DNA of 64,000 bases from Flavobacterium panici. GTDB taxonomy: Bacteria > Bacteroidota > Bacteroidia > Flavobacteriales > Flavobacteriaceae. The position numbers were made by a program, and so were the translations under genes. The stretch is taken from NCBI RefSeq assembly GCF_903819335.1, contig NZ_CAIJDE010000029.1, positions 39,219 through 103,218 of the forward strand. Direction: 5' to 3'. The notes below the pieces were generated by a model. The model was given only the letters and a program-made list of their open reading frames with translations, was not told the DNA's origin and did no database searches. Positions 52,905 to 62,547 of this stretch are shown here, in pieces (positions within the stretch are counted from its first letter, which is position 1; the number at the start of each line of letters is the position of its first letter).

Positions 52905-54767
52905 TTACAATTTCTTTGTAATCAACGATTGAATATTAAATACAGCTTCAGGGATTAATTTTCCGGTTTGTGGCAAGTCATCATAATCGTCTGTGTCTGG
53001 TTCTGTATCTGCATTTGGAGAATATCTTTGATCGCCTGTACGAAACATAATTCGCTCAAAACCATCGATCGGAGCGTAAAAAATTCTCGTTGATTCTTTT
53101 TCGTCGTTTACCTTTATCGTATACGAACGAGTTTTAACGTTCAGTTTCACATTTACTTTATATTCTTTTCCGGCTTCATACTTTGTAACTCCGCCAAAAC
53201 GAGCACCATTTTTTGCTTTTAATTGTCCATCCGAATCAAAAACCAATCTTACCGCTGGTAATCCTTGTTTGTTTTGAAATTCAACCTGCAATAAACCATG
53301 ATTATTTTGCTCTGGCTTAACGGTAAAAGTCACTTCCATTTTCTCTGCAAACGGAATAACACGTTCAGCACGCGCATAATCAAAATTATCCTGATCTCTT
53401 AATGTCAGCCATTTTTTGCCATCGGCTTTCTTTTCGATTTTAGTCGAAGCCCAAGCCAAATCGTAGGTATTCCATAATTTTAATTCTTGTCCGTCAGGAA
53501 GTTCATTAAAAATGTCATTTGCATTTTCTGTAACAACCGAAGTAACGGGAACCGGAATCGACGCTACCCAAATATCTTCTTTGTTCATACTGTAACTTAT
53601 CCAAAGTTTTCCATCAGGCGGAGTTCCGTCGCCTTCTGAGATACCGCGTACATATTGAGGGCCTGCTGATTTGTAGTTTCCGCCATAACGCATCGGACTA
53701 ATTTCACCATGAACCAATAATAAATCTTTATAAGTCAACCCGTCATCACTTGTTGAAATTGCCAAAGGCCAGCGATATTCTGACGGATTATAAACGGTTG
53801 CATAACGATTATCAGATGTTTTTTGTCCCCAGATTTTAGCGTTGCTGTTTACAAAACCAGGTGCGCGAAGCGGATTATATTCCCATGTTTTTCCGCCGTC
53901 TTTACTAATCGAAGTTAAAGCGTGTTTCCATAAGCCAACCACATTTCCGTTTGGCAAATGATACGAACTTAAAGCTTTATAAGGTTTTTTCAACGGAATC
54001 AATTCGTCATCACGATCGGCTTCTTCAACCCATTGCTGTAAAACCAAAGGATCTGATAGAATCTCTTCACAGGCTTTTTTCAAACCTTTGTCTTTTGCCT
54101 GTGTGTAAAAAGGAAATGCCGATTTCGATTTATCCCAAGATTTATTGTATCTGATGAAATAAATTTCGCCAAAACTTCCGTCTTTTTTGATTTCACGAAT
54201 CACACGTCCAATTCCTTTTCCGTCATTTGGATCGTCTTTTTCATCCATTGCGATTCCGTAATAGGCCAAGGCAAAAAGTCGTTTGTCTTTTGAGGTATAA
54301 AAACCCATTCTCTGGTGCATAATCGCATCAAGATTTTTGGCAACACCCTCTACGCCTTCTTTTTTCCATCCGTCAGGAATATGATAAATTGGAAAAATTA
54401 CTTTTGGCATTTTCCAGCTTACGCCGTCTTTTGAAGTCATAATTAAAGTCTGGCTCGGCGGAATATGTTCTCCCGCAGGATCACTCAAATATTGCAGATA
54501 AAAAGTATCGTTCCAATACGCCATTGTAGGCTGGTGATTGTATGTCCATCCAAAACCATCTGCTTTTTCGGGATGTTCGCGGCTTGCACGCATAATTTGT
54601 GTTGTGTGAACTCCAACCGCCGGACTTAATTGTCCGTGATGATAATCGATGTTTGAGAGTGTTTTACCAACATAACGTACGGTGTCGTTTTGTGCATTTA
54701 CAGCCGTACAAGTCAAAAGAATTGTGGCTGTAATAATGTTGGTTTTTATGTTTTGAAAAGTAATCAT
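52905..54767 (-). CDS. Sialidase-fold secreted protein with C-terminal jelly-roll-like domain
   Basis: 620 residues from ATG at 54767. A longer reading from 54830 would add 21 residues translated from the neighbouring inverted repeat, so I reject it. The signal is ITATILLTCTAVNAQ. The propeller carries Asp boxes MTSKDGVSWKM (about 109), ISKDGGKTWEY (about 289), and STSDDGLTYKD (about 346). From about 410 a beta-sandwich (KMEVTFTVKPEQNNHG, VNVKLNVKTRSYTIKV) follows. No sialidase Arg triad was confirmed. Candidate exo-glycosidase or lyase on an acidic pectin sugar. Confidence 0.72.
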   Translation of the reverse strand: MITFQNIKTNIITATILLTCTAVNAQNDTVRYVGKTLSNIDYHHGQLSPAVGVHTTQIMRASREHPEKADGFGWTYNHQPTMAYWNDTFYLQYLSDPAGEHIPPSQTLIMTSKDGVSWKMPKVIFPIYHIPDGWKKEGVEGVAKNLDAIMHQRMGFYTSKDKRLFALAYYGIAMDEKDDPNDGKGIGRVIREIKKDGSFGEIYFIRYNKSWDKSKSAFPFYTQAKDKGLKKACEEILSDPLVLQQWVEEADRDDELIPLKKPYKALSSYHLPNGNVVGLWKHALTSISKDGGKTWEYNPLRAPGFVNSNAKIWGQKTSDNRYATVYNPSEYRWPLAISTSDDGLTYKDLLLVHGEISPMRYGGNYKSAGPQYVRGISEGDGTPPDGKLWISYSMNKEDIWVASIPVPVTSVVTENANDIFNELPDGQELKLWNTYDLAWASTKIEKKADGKKWLTLRDQDNFDYARAERVIPFAEKMEVTFTVKPEQNNHGLLQVEFQNKQGLPAVRLVFDSDGQLKAKNGARFGGVTKYEAGKEYKVNVKLNVKTRSYTIKVNDEKESTRIFYAPIDGFERIMFRTGDQRYSPNADTEPDTDDYDDLPQTGKLIPEAVFNIQSLITKKL

Positions 54768-54782
54768 TCGTATTTTTTTTTT

Positions 54783-54937
54783 GCCACAGATTGCACAGAT
54801 TAAAAAGATTTTTTTCTGCTTGATCTGCAAAATCTGCGGGAGAAAAATTTAGTCTCGCAGATTTGGCAGATTACGCAGATTTATTTTTTTGATTATTAAA
54901 TACTATAAAAATTATTTAAATCTTTGAAATCTGTGGC
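54783..54937. repeat. GCCACAGATT-family inverted repeat, copy 3
   Basis: GCCACAGATT (54783-54792) and AATCTGTGGC (to 54937) enclose TGATCTGCAAAATCTGCGG / CGCAGATTTGGCAGATTACG. Its left end lies just before the true start of the 52905 gene on the minus strand, within the longer false frame. Confidence 0.85.
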
Positions 54938-54945
54938 CTTATCTT

Positions 54946-55863
54946 TTATTTTTTATCAATTAATCCTTTTAAAACTTCTTCAGAGATTGTTGTGATCGTT
55001 CCGTGTTTGTGTCCTTCGGGAAGGCTTATTTTTGATGTAACGTCTTCAAAATGAACAAAATCTGAAGTACTTAAAGCTTTATAATTTTTTGAACCGTAAT
55101 TATCATAATACAACAGCCAGTTTTTACCGACTTTCACTACCGTTGGACCTTCAGATAAATATTCGGTTAAAGGTTTAGAACTTTTTTGAAACGGACCTAA
55201 AGGCGATTTTCCGAAAGCTACTTTTATGTTTCGCATGGGTCTCGTATTGTCTTTCAAAACCAAGACATAATCTTTCTTGCTTTTCTTTACAATCACACAG
55301 TCAATGACGCTGAAACCTGGATCGTAATATAATTTTATATCTGAAAAAGTTTTAAAATCTTTTGTCGTTACATAATACATTCTGTGATTATTTTTCTCTT
55401 CTTCAACTCCTTTTTCAAATCTAAACGGAATTGTCGATGCCCAAATAATAATGTATTCTTTTTTGACATCATCATAAAAAATCTCAGGTGCCCAAACGTT
55501 TACGACTTCCGGTTCGTTTTTCATTACCGGAATATATTCTTGTTTTGACCAATGAATTAAATCTTTTGAACTTGCATATCCAAAACCGTTTCCGCCTTTC
55601 CAGTCGGTTGTCCAAACCATGTGATACGTTCCGTCTCCTCCTTTTGTGATTGATGGATCTCGCATGATTTTGCTTGCTCCAATTTCTGGTTTTAAAAATG
55701 ATCCTTCTAAACCTTTCCAGTTATAACCGTCTTCGCTGTACGCCAGATATAAACCTTCTGTCGCTGGTTCTCTAAACGAGGTAAAAAGATATAATTCTTT
55801 CTTTTTCTGCGAATAACTGATCGCAAAAAAGGAAAGGGTTATGATGATGAATATTTTTTTCAT
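54946..55863 (-). CDS. Glycoside hydrolase family 43-like five-bladed propeller
   Basis: 305 residues; signal ends near AISYSQ (19). Acidic residues in GH43 positions: D69 (IMRDPSI, base), D188 (FSVIDCV, modulator), E238 (LSEGPTV, acid); VWAPEIFYDD marks another blade. These fit arabinan/xylan-type exo-enzymes, so an alpha-L-arabinofuranosidase (or related) acting on pectin side chains is likely. Without a C-terminal beta-sandwich it is a minimal GH43-type protein. It lies 91 nt downstream of the GH28 gene, both on the minus strand. Confidence 0.82.
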   Translation of the reverse strand: MKKIFIIITLSFFAISYSQKKKELYLFTSFREPATEGLYLAYSEDGYNWKGLEGSFLKPEIGASKIMRDPSITKGGDGTYHMVWTTDWKGGNGFGYASSKDLIHWSKQEYIPVMKNEPEVVNVWAPEIFYDDVKKEYIIIWASTIPFRFEKGVEEEKNNHRMYYVTTKDFKTFSDIKLYYDPGFSVIDCVIVKKSKKDYVLVLKDNTRPMRNIKVAFGKSPLGPFQKSSKPLTEYLSEGPTVVKVGKNWLLYYDNYGSKNYKALSTSDFVHFEDVTSKISLPEGHKHGTITTISEEVLKGLIDKK

Positions 55864-55875
55864 GTTGTCAAATTA

Positions 55876-55934
55876 AACACAGATTTCACTAATTAGCACG
55901 AATTAAATTGGTGTAAATCCGTGAAATCTGTGTT
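55876..55934. repeat. Perfect 14-nt inverted repeat AACACAGATTTCAC
   Basis: 55876-55889 and 55921-55934 are exact reverse complements, 31 nt apart, filling the 91-bp gap. A relative of the ACAGATT family. Confidence 0.85.
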
Positions 55935-55954
55935 ATATTATTCTTTTGTGTAAT

Positions 55955-57523
55955 CTATTCTGAAATTGCTTTTTTATCTAAAGCTGCCCCTTTTTTAACT
56001 GCCGTTGTTACATTGCTAAAAACATTGTTTTTCAGGAAAATATTCTTTGTTTCTTTTCCATTTGCTTCAATAAAAATATCGGTTGCATTAAATGGAAAAT
56101 TATTATTAATCATTGTGTTTGAAACATTATCTAATTTAATAACCGGAACGCCTTTTATTGGTGTTGAAGATCCAACGTTATCTAAAATGATATTTTTTGA
56201 ATCTGATATTTTGAAAGAAGAACCAATTGTTGCATTTACTTTTACATCATGAAATTCTACATCTGTCGCTGTGTTTACCGTAAAACCTTCTTTTCCGTCC
56301 ATATTGATATTCGAGAACGTAATGTTTTGAATTGGCATTTCGGTAATTCCTAAAATCTGACCTGCTTTGTTTACATTTGAAGCTGTAATATTGCTCATGT
56401 GAATGTTTCTGAAAATCGGAGTCTTTTCGGTTACAGGTTCTACTTTGGTATCTTTATCATAAAAAAGACTCAATACGATTGCTTCTTCTTTGATGTTTTT
56501 CATTACGATATTATCTACGCGAATATCTTCTACAACACCGCCTCTTCCTCGTGCTGCTTTAATACGGATTCCGCGGTCTGTTCCGTCAAAAACACAATTT
56601 GAAATCGTGATTTTCTTGATTCCGCCCGACATTTCGCTTCCAATAACAACGCCGCCGTGACCGCTTAACATGGTACAATTTGTAATCGTTACATTTTCTG
56701 TCGGCACTCCATATTTACGTCCGTCTTCGTCTCTTCCTGATTTGATGGTGATGCAGTCGTCTCCAACGCTGATATGACAATTTGAAATATGAACATTTTT
56801 GCAAGATGATGGATTTATTCCGTCTGTATTTGGTGAATGCGGGTTAAAAATTGTGATTCCGGTTACGGTTACATTATCGCAGAATTCAGGATTAATGGTC
56901 CAGAAAGGCGAGTTTTGAAACGTTACGCCTTCGATTAAAATGTTTTTACAGCCATAAGCCTGAAAGAAAGAAGGTCTGAAAAACTTTTTATCTATTGTTC
57001 TTTTGTAATAATCAGAATAAACGATTCCTTGATTTTGTTCGTCCCACATTTTTTGGTATTTCGTTAACGGAATCGGGCCTTTTGCGGTTTCGATTCTGTA
57101 GACTTCATTCCACCAAGCTTTTCCTTGTCCGTCAATTACTCCTCTTCCTTTTATGGTGATATTTTCAGCATCTTTAGCATAGAATAATGGAGAGAATGAT
57201 TTCATTACTAATCCTTCATAACGCATTTCTACATATGGCAGATAATCATCAAAATTGTCTGAAAATTTTAATAAAGCACCAGAATCCAAATGGATTGTAA
57301 TGTTGCTTTTCAATTTTAAAGCTCCTGTTAAATATTCTCCAGATGGAAAAAAGATGGTTCCGCCGCCGTTTTTAGATGCTTTTTCTATGGCGTTTTGAAT
57401 GGCTTCGGTACATTTTATTCCTTTGTTATTTCCGCCTTCGTTTAGGATGTTTAACCAGCCGTCGTTTGCGAAAGCGGTGTTTAGTCCTGTTATGAAGCAG
57501 AGAATTATTAGTATGTTTTTCAT
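55955..57523 (-). CDS. Polygalacturonase, glycoside hydrolase family 28
   Basis: 522 residues; signal ends near AFANDG (20). The right-handed beta-helix has all GH28 motifs: N232-T-D234, G254-D255-D256, G288-H289-G290 and R320-I-K322. It hydrolyses alpha-1,4-galacturonan, or exo-cleaves galacturonate from pectin, by inversion. It sits between GH43-like and GH140-like genes, and with PL1 would attack the backbone. Periplasmic or surface location. Length is typical of Bacteroidota exo-polygalacturonase-type GH28. Confidence 0.92.
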   Translation of the reverse strand: MKNILIILCFITGLNTAFANDGWLNILNEGGNNKGIKCTEAIQNAIEKASKNGGGTIFFPSGEYLTGALKLKSNITIHLDSGALLKFSDNFDDYLPYVEMRYEGLVMKSFSPLFYAKDAENITIKGRGVIDGQGKAWWNEVYRIETAKGPIPLTKYQKMWDEQNQGIVYSDYYKRTIDKKFFRPSFFQAYGCKNILIEGVTFQNSPFWTINPEFCDNVTVTGITIFNPHSPNTDGINPSSCKNVHISNCHISVGDDCITIKSGRDEDGRKYGVPTENVTITNCTMLSGHGGVVIGSEMSGGIKKITISNCVFDGTDRGIRIKAARGRGGVVEDIRVDNIVMKNIKEEAIVLSLFYDKDTKVEPVTEKTPIFRNIHMSNITASNVNKAGQILGITEMPIQNITFSNINMDGKEGFTVNTATDVEFHDVKVNATIGSSFKISDSKNIILDNVGSSTPIKGVPVIKLDNVSNTMINNNFPFNATDIFIEANGKETKNIFLKNNVFSNVTTAVKKGAALDKKAISE

Positions 57524-57585
57524 AGTTTATCTTTTTATTTTGCCACAGATTAAAATGATTAGCTCAGATTTTTCAGTCTCATTTT

Positions 57586-57683
57586 TGTCATTTCGACGAA
57601 GGAGAAATCTTCGTTAGTAGCTCCGCATGGTTGAGCAACTTTGTAGAGTTTCTTGCGAAGATTTCTCCTTCGTCGAAATGACA
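57586..57683. repeat. TGTCATTTCGACGAAGGAG family element, copy 3
   Basis: Arms 57586-57613 and 57656-57683 are exact 28-nt reverse complements. The middle reads TTAGTAGCTCCGCATGG then TTTGTAGAGTTTCTTG. A left-end half of the GCCACAGATT family lies just before it (57542-57551). Confidence 0.94.
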
Positions 57684-57723
57684 AGATTGTGGGGAAGTGT
57701 CACGAATTCACGAATTGTTTTCA

Positions 57724-59121
57724 CTAGTTCGAACGTAAAATCAAAACCCAGTCATTACCGTCTTCTTTTTTTCCTTCTGGTTGAAAATTTTGAGTTCCTT
57801 TATTATCAAATGTTCCTATTTTAGTTTTCTTGCCATTTCTTGTATTGTACCAAGTTGCTTCGAATTTATCACCAGCAATTTCCCCTAGTTTTACTTCTAT
57901 AATTCTTCCATTGTAGGTGTATAGTAAAGCGTATTTTTTTCCTCTTATGGCTGGAATATAATCGTATTTTTCTCCTTGATTCACCACTAACGAAACATCT
58001 GGAACTCCTTCTAAAAATGGCACTTCTTCCATTAATTTCTTAATGTAAATCATTTGTTTTGCTCCGGGCGCATCAATTGCCGATGTCCATAATTCTTTGT
58101 TTCCGTAGGCTGGTTTATCGCCTTTTCTGAACATTTGCATTACAGCGTTGTGTCCGTAAGTGTAACCTGCCGCGCCTGACAAAACCGACCAATATCCGTA
58201 ACGACGAACATCATTTGCTGTCCATTTTGGTTGTAAAGTGTCGTGTAAGCCGTGTGGAATTCCTTCGTAAGATGGTTCTCCGTCAAGTGTTGGTTTTGTT
58301 GGTTTTAATTCGAAATCTCTTAGCACAAATTTGTAATTGTCTTCTTTGAAATTCGTTTTTGATGAATCCTGATCGTATCTTCTGTGTCCTGATTGGAACA
58401 TGTTAAAATCCAGCCATTTTTCGTTATGAAAGTTTTCTGAAGAATCGGTTCTTCCGAAAGGGTGAAAAGTAACTAATTGATTCGGATTGTTGCTTTTTAA
58501 AGTATTTCCGATAGCGTTCCAGATATCCTGAAATTCATTTCCGTGAGTATCTCCTCCGTTTAACCAAATTACGTTGGTTCTGCTTTTATATCTGTCAGCT
58601 AAGAATTTAGCGTAAATTATTGCTTGTTCTTTGCTTACTTTATTTCCTTTTGAAACGTTTGTTCCCCAAACCGGAACCATTGCAACATAAATTCCGTTTT
58701 TTTGAGCCACGTCTAAAGTGTAATCTACGTGGTCCCAGTAATCATATTCTTCCTTGTTGTTGAAGTTGTTTCCAGCTGTTGTTAATGGTTTTGAAACGTC
58801 TTCATTTATTAAAGCTGCATCGCCATAAACGTTTACAGCATTTATGTTATGCAGAACCATTACCTGAACAACGTTGAATCCTTTTTCTTTTCTGTCTTTA
58901 AAATATTTATCAACGCCTGCTCTATCCAATTTTCCGAATGCCAGCCAGCCTGTATCACCAAGCCAGAAAAATGGTTTTTCATTTTCGGTAATAAAATAAT
59001 GCTGATTTTTAGATACTTCTATTTGAGGCAGAGCGCCTTTTGCTGATTGCGAAAACCCGCTTTGTGCTGTCAACAAAAAGCTTATACTTAAGGCATATAA
59101 ATATTTAATTTTCAGATTCAT
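57724..59121 (-). CDS. GH140-like (DUF4038) apiosidase-type glycosidase
   Basis: 465 residues; signal ends near FSQSA (25). Residues 30-370 form a TIM barrel of the DUF4038 type with FFWLGDTGWLAF (51-62), D191 (WLNGGDTHGNE) as candidate acid/base and E282 (LDGEPSYEGIP) as nucleophile; a short beta domain follows (ending KKEDGNDWVLILRSN). GH140 is the endo-apiosidase family that splits D-apiose from the rhamnogalacturonan II backbone. Other DUF4038 enzymes act on different glycans, so the apiosidase call depends on context (GH138, GH95, GH78). Confidence 0.8.
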   Translation of the reverse strand: MNLKIKYLYALSISFLLTAQSGFSQSAKGALPQIEVSKNQHYFITENEKPFFWLGDTGWLAFGKLDRAGVDKYFKDRKEKGFNVVQVMVLHNINAVNVYGDAALINEDVSKPLTTAGNNFNNKEEYDYWDHVDYTLDVAQKNGIYVAMVPVWGTNVSKGNKVSKEQAIIYAKFLADRYKSRTNVIWLNGGDTHGNEFQDIWNAIGNTLKSNNPNQLVTFHPFGRTDSSENFHNEKWLDFNMFQSGHRRYDQDSSKTNFKEDNYKFVLRDFELKPTKPTLDGEPSYEGIPHGLHDTLQPKWTANDVRRYGYWSVLSGAAGYTYGHNAVMQMFRKGDKPAYGNKELWTSAIDAPGAKQMIYIKKLMEEVPFLEGVPDVSLVVNQGEKYDYIPAIRGKKYALLYTYNGRIIEVKLGEIAGDKFEATWYNTRNGKKTKIGTFDNKGTQNFQPEGKKEDGNDWVLILRSN

Positions 59122-59157
59122 TTTGGTTTGTTTTGAATTTATGTTTTTTAGGTTGGG

Positions 59158-59292
59158 CCACGGGTTTAACTGATTGAACGGGTTTTCGCTGGTTTATTTT
59201 TTTTTCATGCAGATCTGGCAGATTCTTAATTCTTAATCTTTAATTTTTAATAATTATCTGTGTCAATCCGTTTTATCAGTCCCATCCGTGGG
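59158..59292. repeat. Imperfect inverted repeat, GCCACGGGTTT family
   Basis: CCACGGGTTTAACTGATTGA (from 59158) opposes TCAGTCCCATCCGTGGG (to 59292); 18 of 25 aligned positions pair. An AGATCTGGCAGATT core is in the middle. Confidence 0.6.
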
Positions 59293-59295
59293 AAA

Positions 59296-62200
59296 TTATT
59301 TTTTCACTACAAAAAGCACCTTTTCTTTTATTTCAGCTTGTGGAATGGTTACTTGTTTTCCTCCGTTTATGTTTGCTTTTTTGGTGATGGTTCCTGTTGC
59401 TACGTTTATTGTGTACACTTCAAAAGTTCCTTTTATATCAGTTAAATCAATTGTGATATCTTGATTGTTTTTTAAATAGAAAAGGTAACTTTTTCCTTTG
59501 TTTTCCAGTTTCCAAAGATTATCTGAAAATGTGTTTCCTTCAACTAATTTCATTTCGCTTAAAACGGAATAAAATTCAGGAAGTGCAATTTTTGGAATGT
59601 TTGGCATTGACGCTCCCGCCATTAAAGCTGGCCATCCAAATCTTGGAGATGCATCTGTAGAATACAAAACAACTTTTTCAGGATATTTTTCTCTGTATTC
59701 ACGAACGGCACGATAAACCTGATCGTCTGTTTCTTTTCCGGTTTTTAGCTTTCTGGCGTGTTGTCTTGGTGCTAAATTTAATCCGCCTTGTGGTGCGTAT
59801 GCCGATCCGTCTTCTTTATAATACCAATAATGGATATCAATTAAATCTACTGTTTTAGCTCTTTGAGCATCATTTAAAATAGCATCCTGAACATCTTTTG
59901 TCGCGCTTAAACCAATAATTCCTTTTTTACCCGTTTCGTCTTTCCATTTTTGAACTTCATCAATCCAAAATTGCATGAAATGAAGCGGACCCGTATATTC
60001 GGCACTTGTTAATTGAATTACATTGCTGTTTTCCTGAAAATTTTCTAATGATTTTCGAATAAATCCTTGGTGCAATTTTCTTCTTGCAGGATTGGTTACA
60101 TCATAAAATTGTTCTGCCATGAAAATGCGTTTGTCTCCTGCATATGGCGGCGGTTCCGGAAAACCTGTACTGTTTATATTGTTTGCTGAACGCCAAGGTG
60201 AACTTGCCCAATGCGCTCCGGCTTCTATAATGTTATGTTGAAAATATTGTTGATTGACTAATAATTGTCCTTTGGTTTCTGCCAAATCAGCAAAAAGTGA
60301 TAAACGATCCCAATACCAATCATTGAATTTTGTCAAGTCATATTTGCTTAATTGATCCCAGGCTAAATCTTGTCCGCTTCTTGCAAATGGCTGTTCGTAG
60401 AATGGCGGCCAGACATCGGCATCAAAACGGCGAACGCGTTCGTGATCGTCCATTCTTCTTTCGTACCATAAACCATAATTATGTTCTAAAGCAACCATAT
60501 TATTAGTAGTCAAATAATCTGTTACTTCATTTATGTTATCGGTAAATCCTGTACCGGTTCTGCCGGGAACAAATCTGGTAATATCTGGCAATGACTTAGA
60601 AATATCACTGTCTCTAAGGCTTCCTCTCCACCAAGGCACACTTAATCGGTTTCCTGCTATTACTTTATTATCATAAATAAGCCAGCCGTTTTTTGTTATT
60701 ACTTTGTTGTTGGAATTTATATTTTGTGCCGGGTTTATTTTTAAATCATTGGCATTTTTAAGACCTGAATTATTTGTGTCAATTGGATTTAATTTTGAAA
60801 CTTCTGCAATCCATTCCAGTAAACTTTCTTTTGGAGCAACTGAATTTTTAGTTAATTCTTGTGCCACTTCAACAGCAGGACTTGATGAAGGTTCTGAACC
60901 TAAATCGTAAATAAAAGGTTTAACGGGAAGCTGTCCTAAACGACTTTCTAATTGTGCGTAAAACAAACTTCTCGGATTGATATGACCGTTTACATCTTTC
61001 CAATGACCATCTCCACCCATTATTCCGCCCCAAGTTCCAAAAGCCCAGTTTTGCGCTGTTGGCGGGCTGTAACATTCTATTTTAGATGCTGATGTTTCCC
61101 AGATTACGCTATTTGCAGCGGTCCATCCTGCGCCTCTGCCATTTTGTTCTCTATTGTTATAACTTAAAGCATGTCCGTCTATATACGAAACTTCAAATAA
61201 TACTCCTGTTGCCCAACTTCCTATTGCGCCGCTATTATTGAAAGGCAAAAACGACTCGCATTGGATAAACGCATTCGGACCTGTTGTTCCAAATCCGCCT
61301 ACTGCAAAATCGTGGTATCCATATTCTGAATAACAACGTTGAAATAGTGTTTGTTGTCCTTCGGTATAAAAAGTATGACGTCTGAAGCCTGCAATTTCAG
61401 AAACAGGTTCGGTTGCGATACAGTCTTCAACTGTAATTTGCTGTGCTGATTTTAATAACGCAACTGCTCCTCCAGAAAAATGCTTGAAATTTACTTGTTT
61501 TACCCAGGCATTTTTTGTGTTTTCGATGCTAATTCCTAACCATCTGTGTTCTTCGTCTTTTGGTTTTGACTGATCGTAAGTTGATTTCATCAGAATATTT
61601 TCTATTCCGATTTGCTCAATTCTTCCTGACCAAGTGTATAAAGTTACTTTTGCAGTTCCGTAAACATCATCCAAAGTCATGGTTAACGGTGCATTTAGTG
61701 TTACTTCATTACCGCTGATATTGGTTACGACTCTATTCCAAGTGATATCCCAATCATTTTTTTTCCAGCCAACCCAACCGGTTTCTGCTCCAAAATCATC
61801 CATTTTTAACTCTTTAATCCAATTATCGTTTAAAGGTTTGCTGATGATAATTTCGTCAGATGGTTTTAATTTAGAGGTGTTTTTTAATTGGATTATTTTC
61901 GCTCCAAGCGGTGTATAAGTCGTATTGAATTCAAAAGTTTCTCCTATTTTTTTATCATCAGTTCCTAAAATTCTAATTACTGCTTCTCTTTTTAATCCTG
62001 TTCCTAAAAGAATCGTTCCGTTTTCTGAGTTTCCACTTCCTCTTAAAACCACTCCCGATTTTTTAATGAATAAAGTTCCGTTTATTTTAAAAATCCCTTT
62101 ATCTAAAAGTACAACGCCTCGGAAACCTGATTTATTTGGTTTCAAATTACTCACATAATCAATTGCTGCCTGAATTCTTTCGGTAGCGTCTTCTTCTTGT

Positions 62201-62451
62201 TTCGGAACAAAGATTTTATTCTCCACATTTGGAATTGCTTTTTCGGAAGCCATGTATCCTGCATATGAAAAATCAGGTATTTGATTCCCTTTGCTGTCTG
62301 CTGTAAAAGAAAGTTTTCCTTCTTTGGCTTTAACAATATCTGGAAAATTGTTTTGTGCTGTGATGTTGATGCTGAAAAACAACGCCAAACCAGACAAAAC
62401 TATTTTATCTTTTTGAAGGAAGATTATATTTTTTAGTTGATTGAAATTCAC
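59296..62451 (-). CDS. Beta-helix plus TIM-barrel-like two-domain secreted protein (DUF6298-like)
   Basis: 1051 residues, start GTG at 62451 (an in-frame TAA is three codons upstream; no closer ATG). Signal ends near FFSINITAQ (33). Residues 80-520 are a pectate-lyase-like right-handed beta-helix (NAWVKQVNFKHFSGGAVALL, RRHTFYTEGQQTLFQRCYSE). Residues about 560-960 look like a TIM barrel (NGWLIYDNKVIAG, WYERRMDDHERVRRFD, VVLYSTDASPRFGWPALMA) and the end is a small beta domain. Catalytic residues unassigned. It lies between GH140-like and PL1 genes, and probably acts on pectin. Unusual architecture. Confidence 0.68.
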   Translation of the reverse strand: MNFNQLKNIIFLQKDKIVLSGLALFFSINITAQNNFPDIVKAKEGKLSFTADSKGNQIPDFSYAGYMASEKAIPNVENKIFVPKQEEDATERIQAAIDYVSNLKPNKSGFRGVVLLDKGIFKINGTLFIKKSGVVLRGSGNSENGTILLGTGLKREAVIRILGTDDKKIGETFEFNTTYTPLGAKIIQLKNTSKLKPSDEIIISKPLNDNWIKELKMDDFGAETGWVGWKKNDWDITWNRVVTNISGNEVTLNAPLTMTLDDVYGTAKVTLYTWSGRIEQIGIENILMKSTYDQSKPKDEEHRWLGISIENTKNAWVKQVNFKHFSGGAVALLKSAQQITVEDCIATEPVSEIAGFRRHTFYTEGQQTLFQRCYSEYGYHDFAVGGFGTTGPNAFIQCESFLPFNNSGAIGSWATGVLFEVSYIDGHALSYNNREQNGRGAGWTAANSVIWETSASKIECYSPPTAQNWAFGTWGGIMGGDGHWKDVNGHINPRSLFYAQLESRLGQLPVKPFIYDLGSEPSSSPAVEVAQELTKNSVAPKESLLEWIAEVSKLNPIDTNNSGLKNANDLKINPAQNINSNNKVITKNGWLIYDNKVIAGNRLSVPWWRGSLRDSDISKSLPDITRFVPGRTGTGFTDNINEVTDYLTTNNMVALEHNYGLWYERRMDDHERVRRFDADVWPPFYEQPFARSGQDLAWDQLSKYDLTKFNDWYWDRLSLFADLAETKGQLLVNQQYFQHNIIEAGAHWASSPWRSANNINSTGFPEPPPYAGDKRIFMAEQFYDVTNPARRKLHQGFIRKSLENFQENSNVIQLTSAEYTGPLHFMQFWIDEVQKWKDETGKKGIIGLSATKDVQDAILNDAQRAKTVDLIDIHYWYYKEDGSAYAPQGGLNLAPRQHARKLKTGKETDDQVYRAVREYREKYPEKVVLYSTDASPRFGWPALMAGASMPNIPKIALPEFYSVLSEMKLVEGNTFSDNLWKLENKGKSYLFYLKNNQDITIDLTDIKGTFEVYTINVATGTITKKANINGGKQVTIPQAEIKEKVLFVVKK

Positions 62452-62547
62452 TTTTTCTTATTTTAAATTTCAGAGTTTAGATTTTAGATTCTTAAAATTA
62501 ATCTTTTAAAAAACAATAAATCTATAAAATCCTGCTTTCTCCAATCT

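Noticed and set aside
54768..54830. 21-residue N-terminal extension of the sialidase-fold gene
   Set aside because: It translates the GCCACAGATT element; the signal peptide begins at the ATG at 54767.
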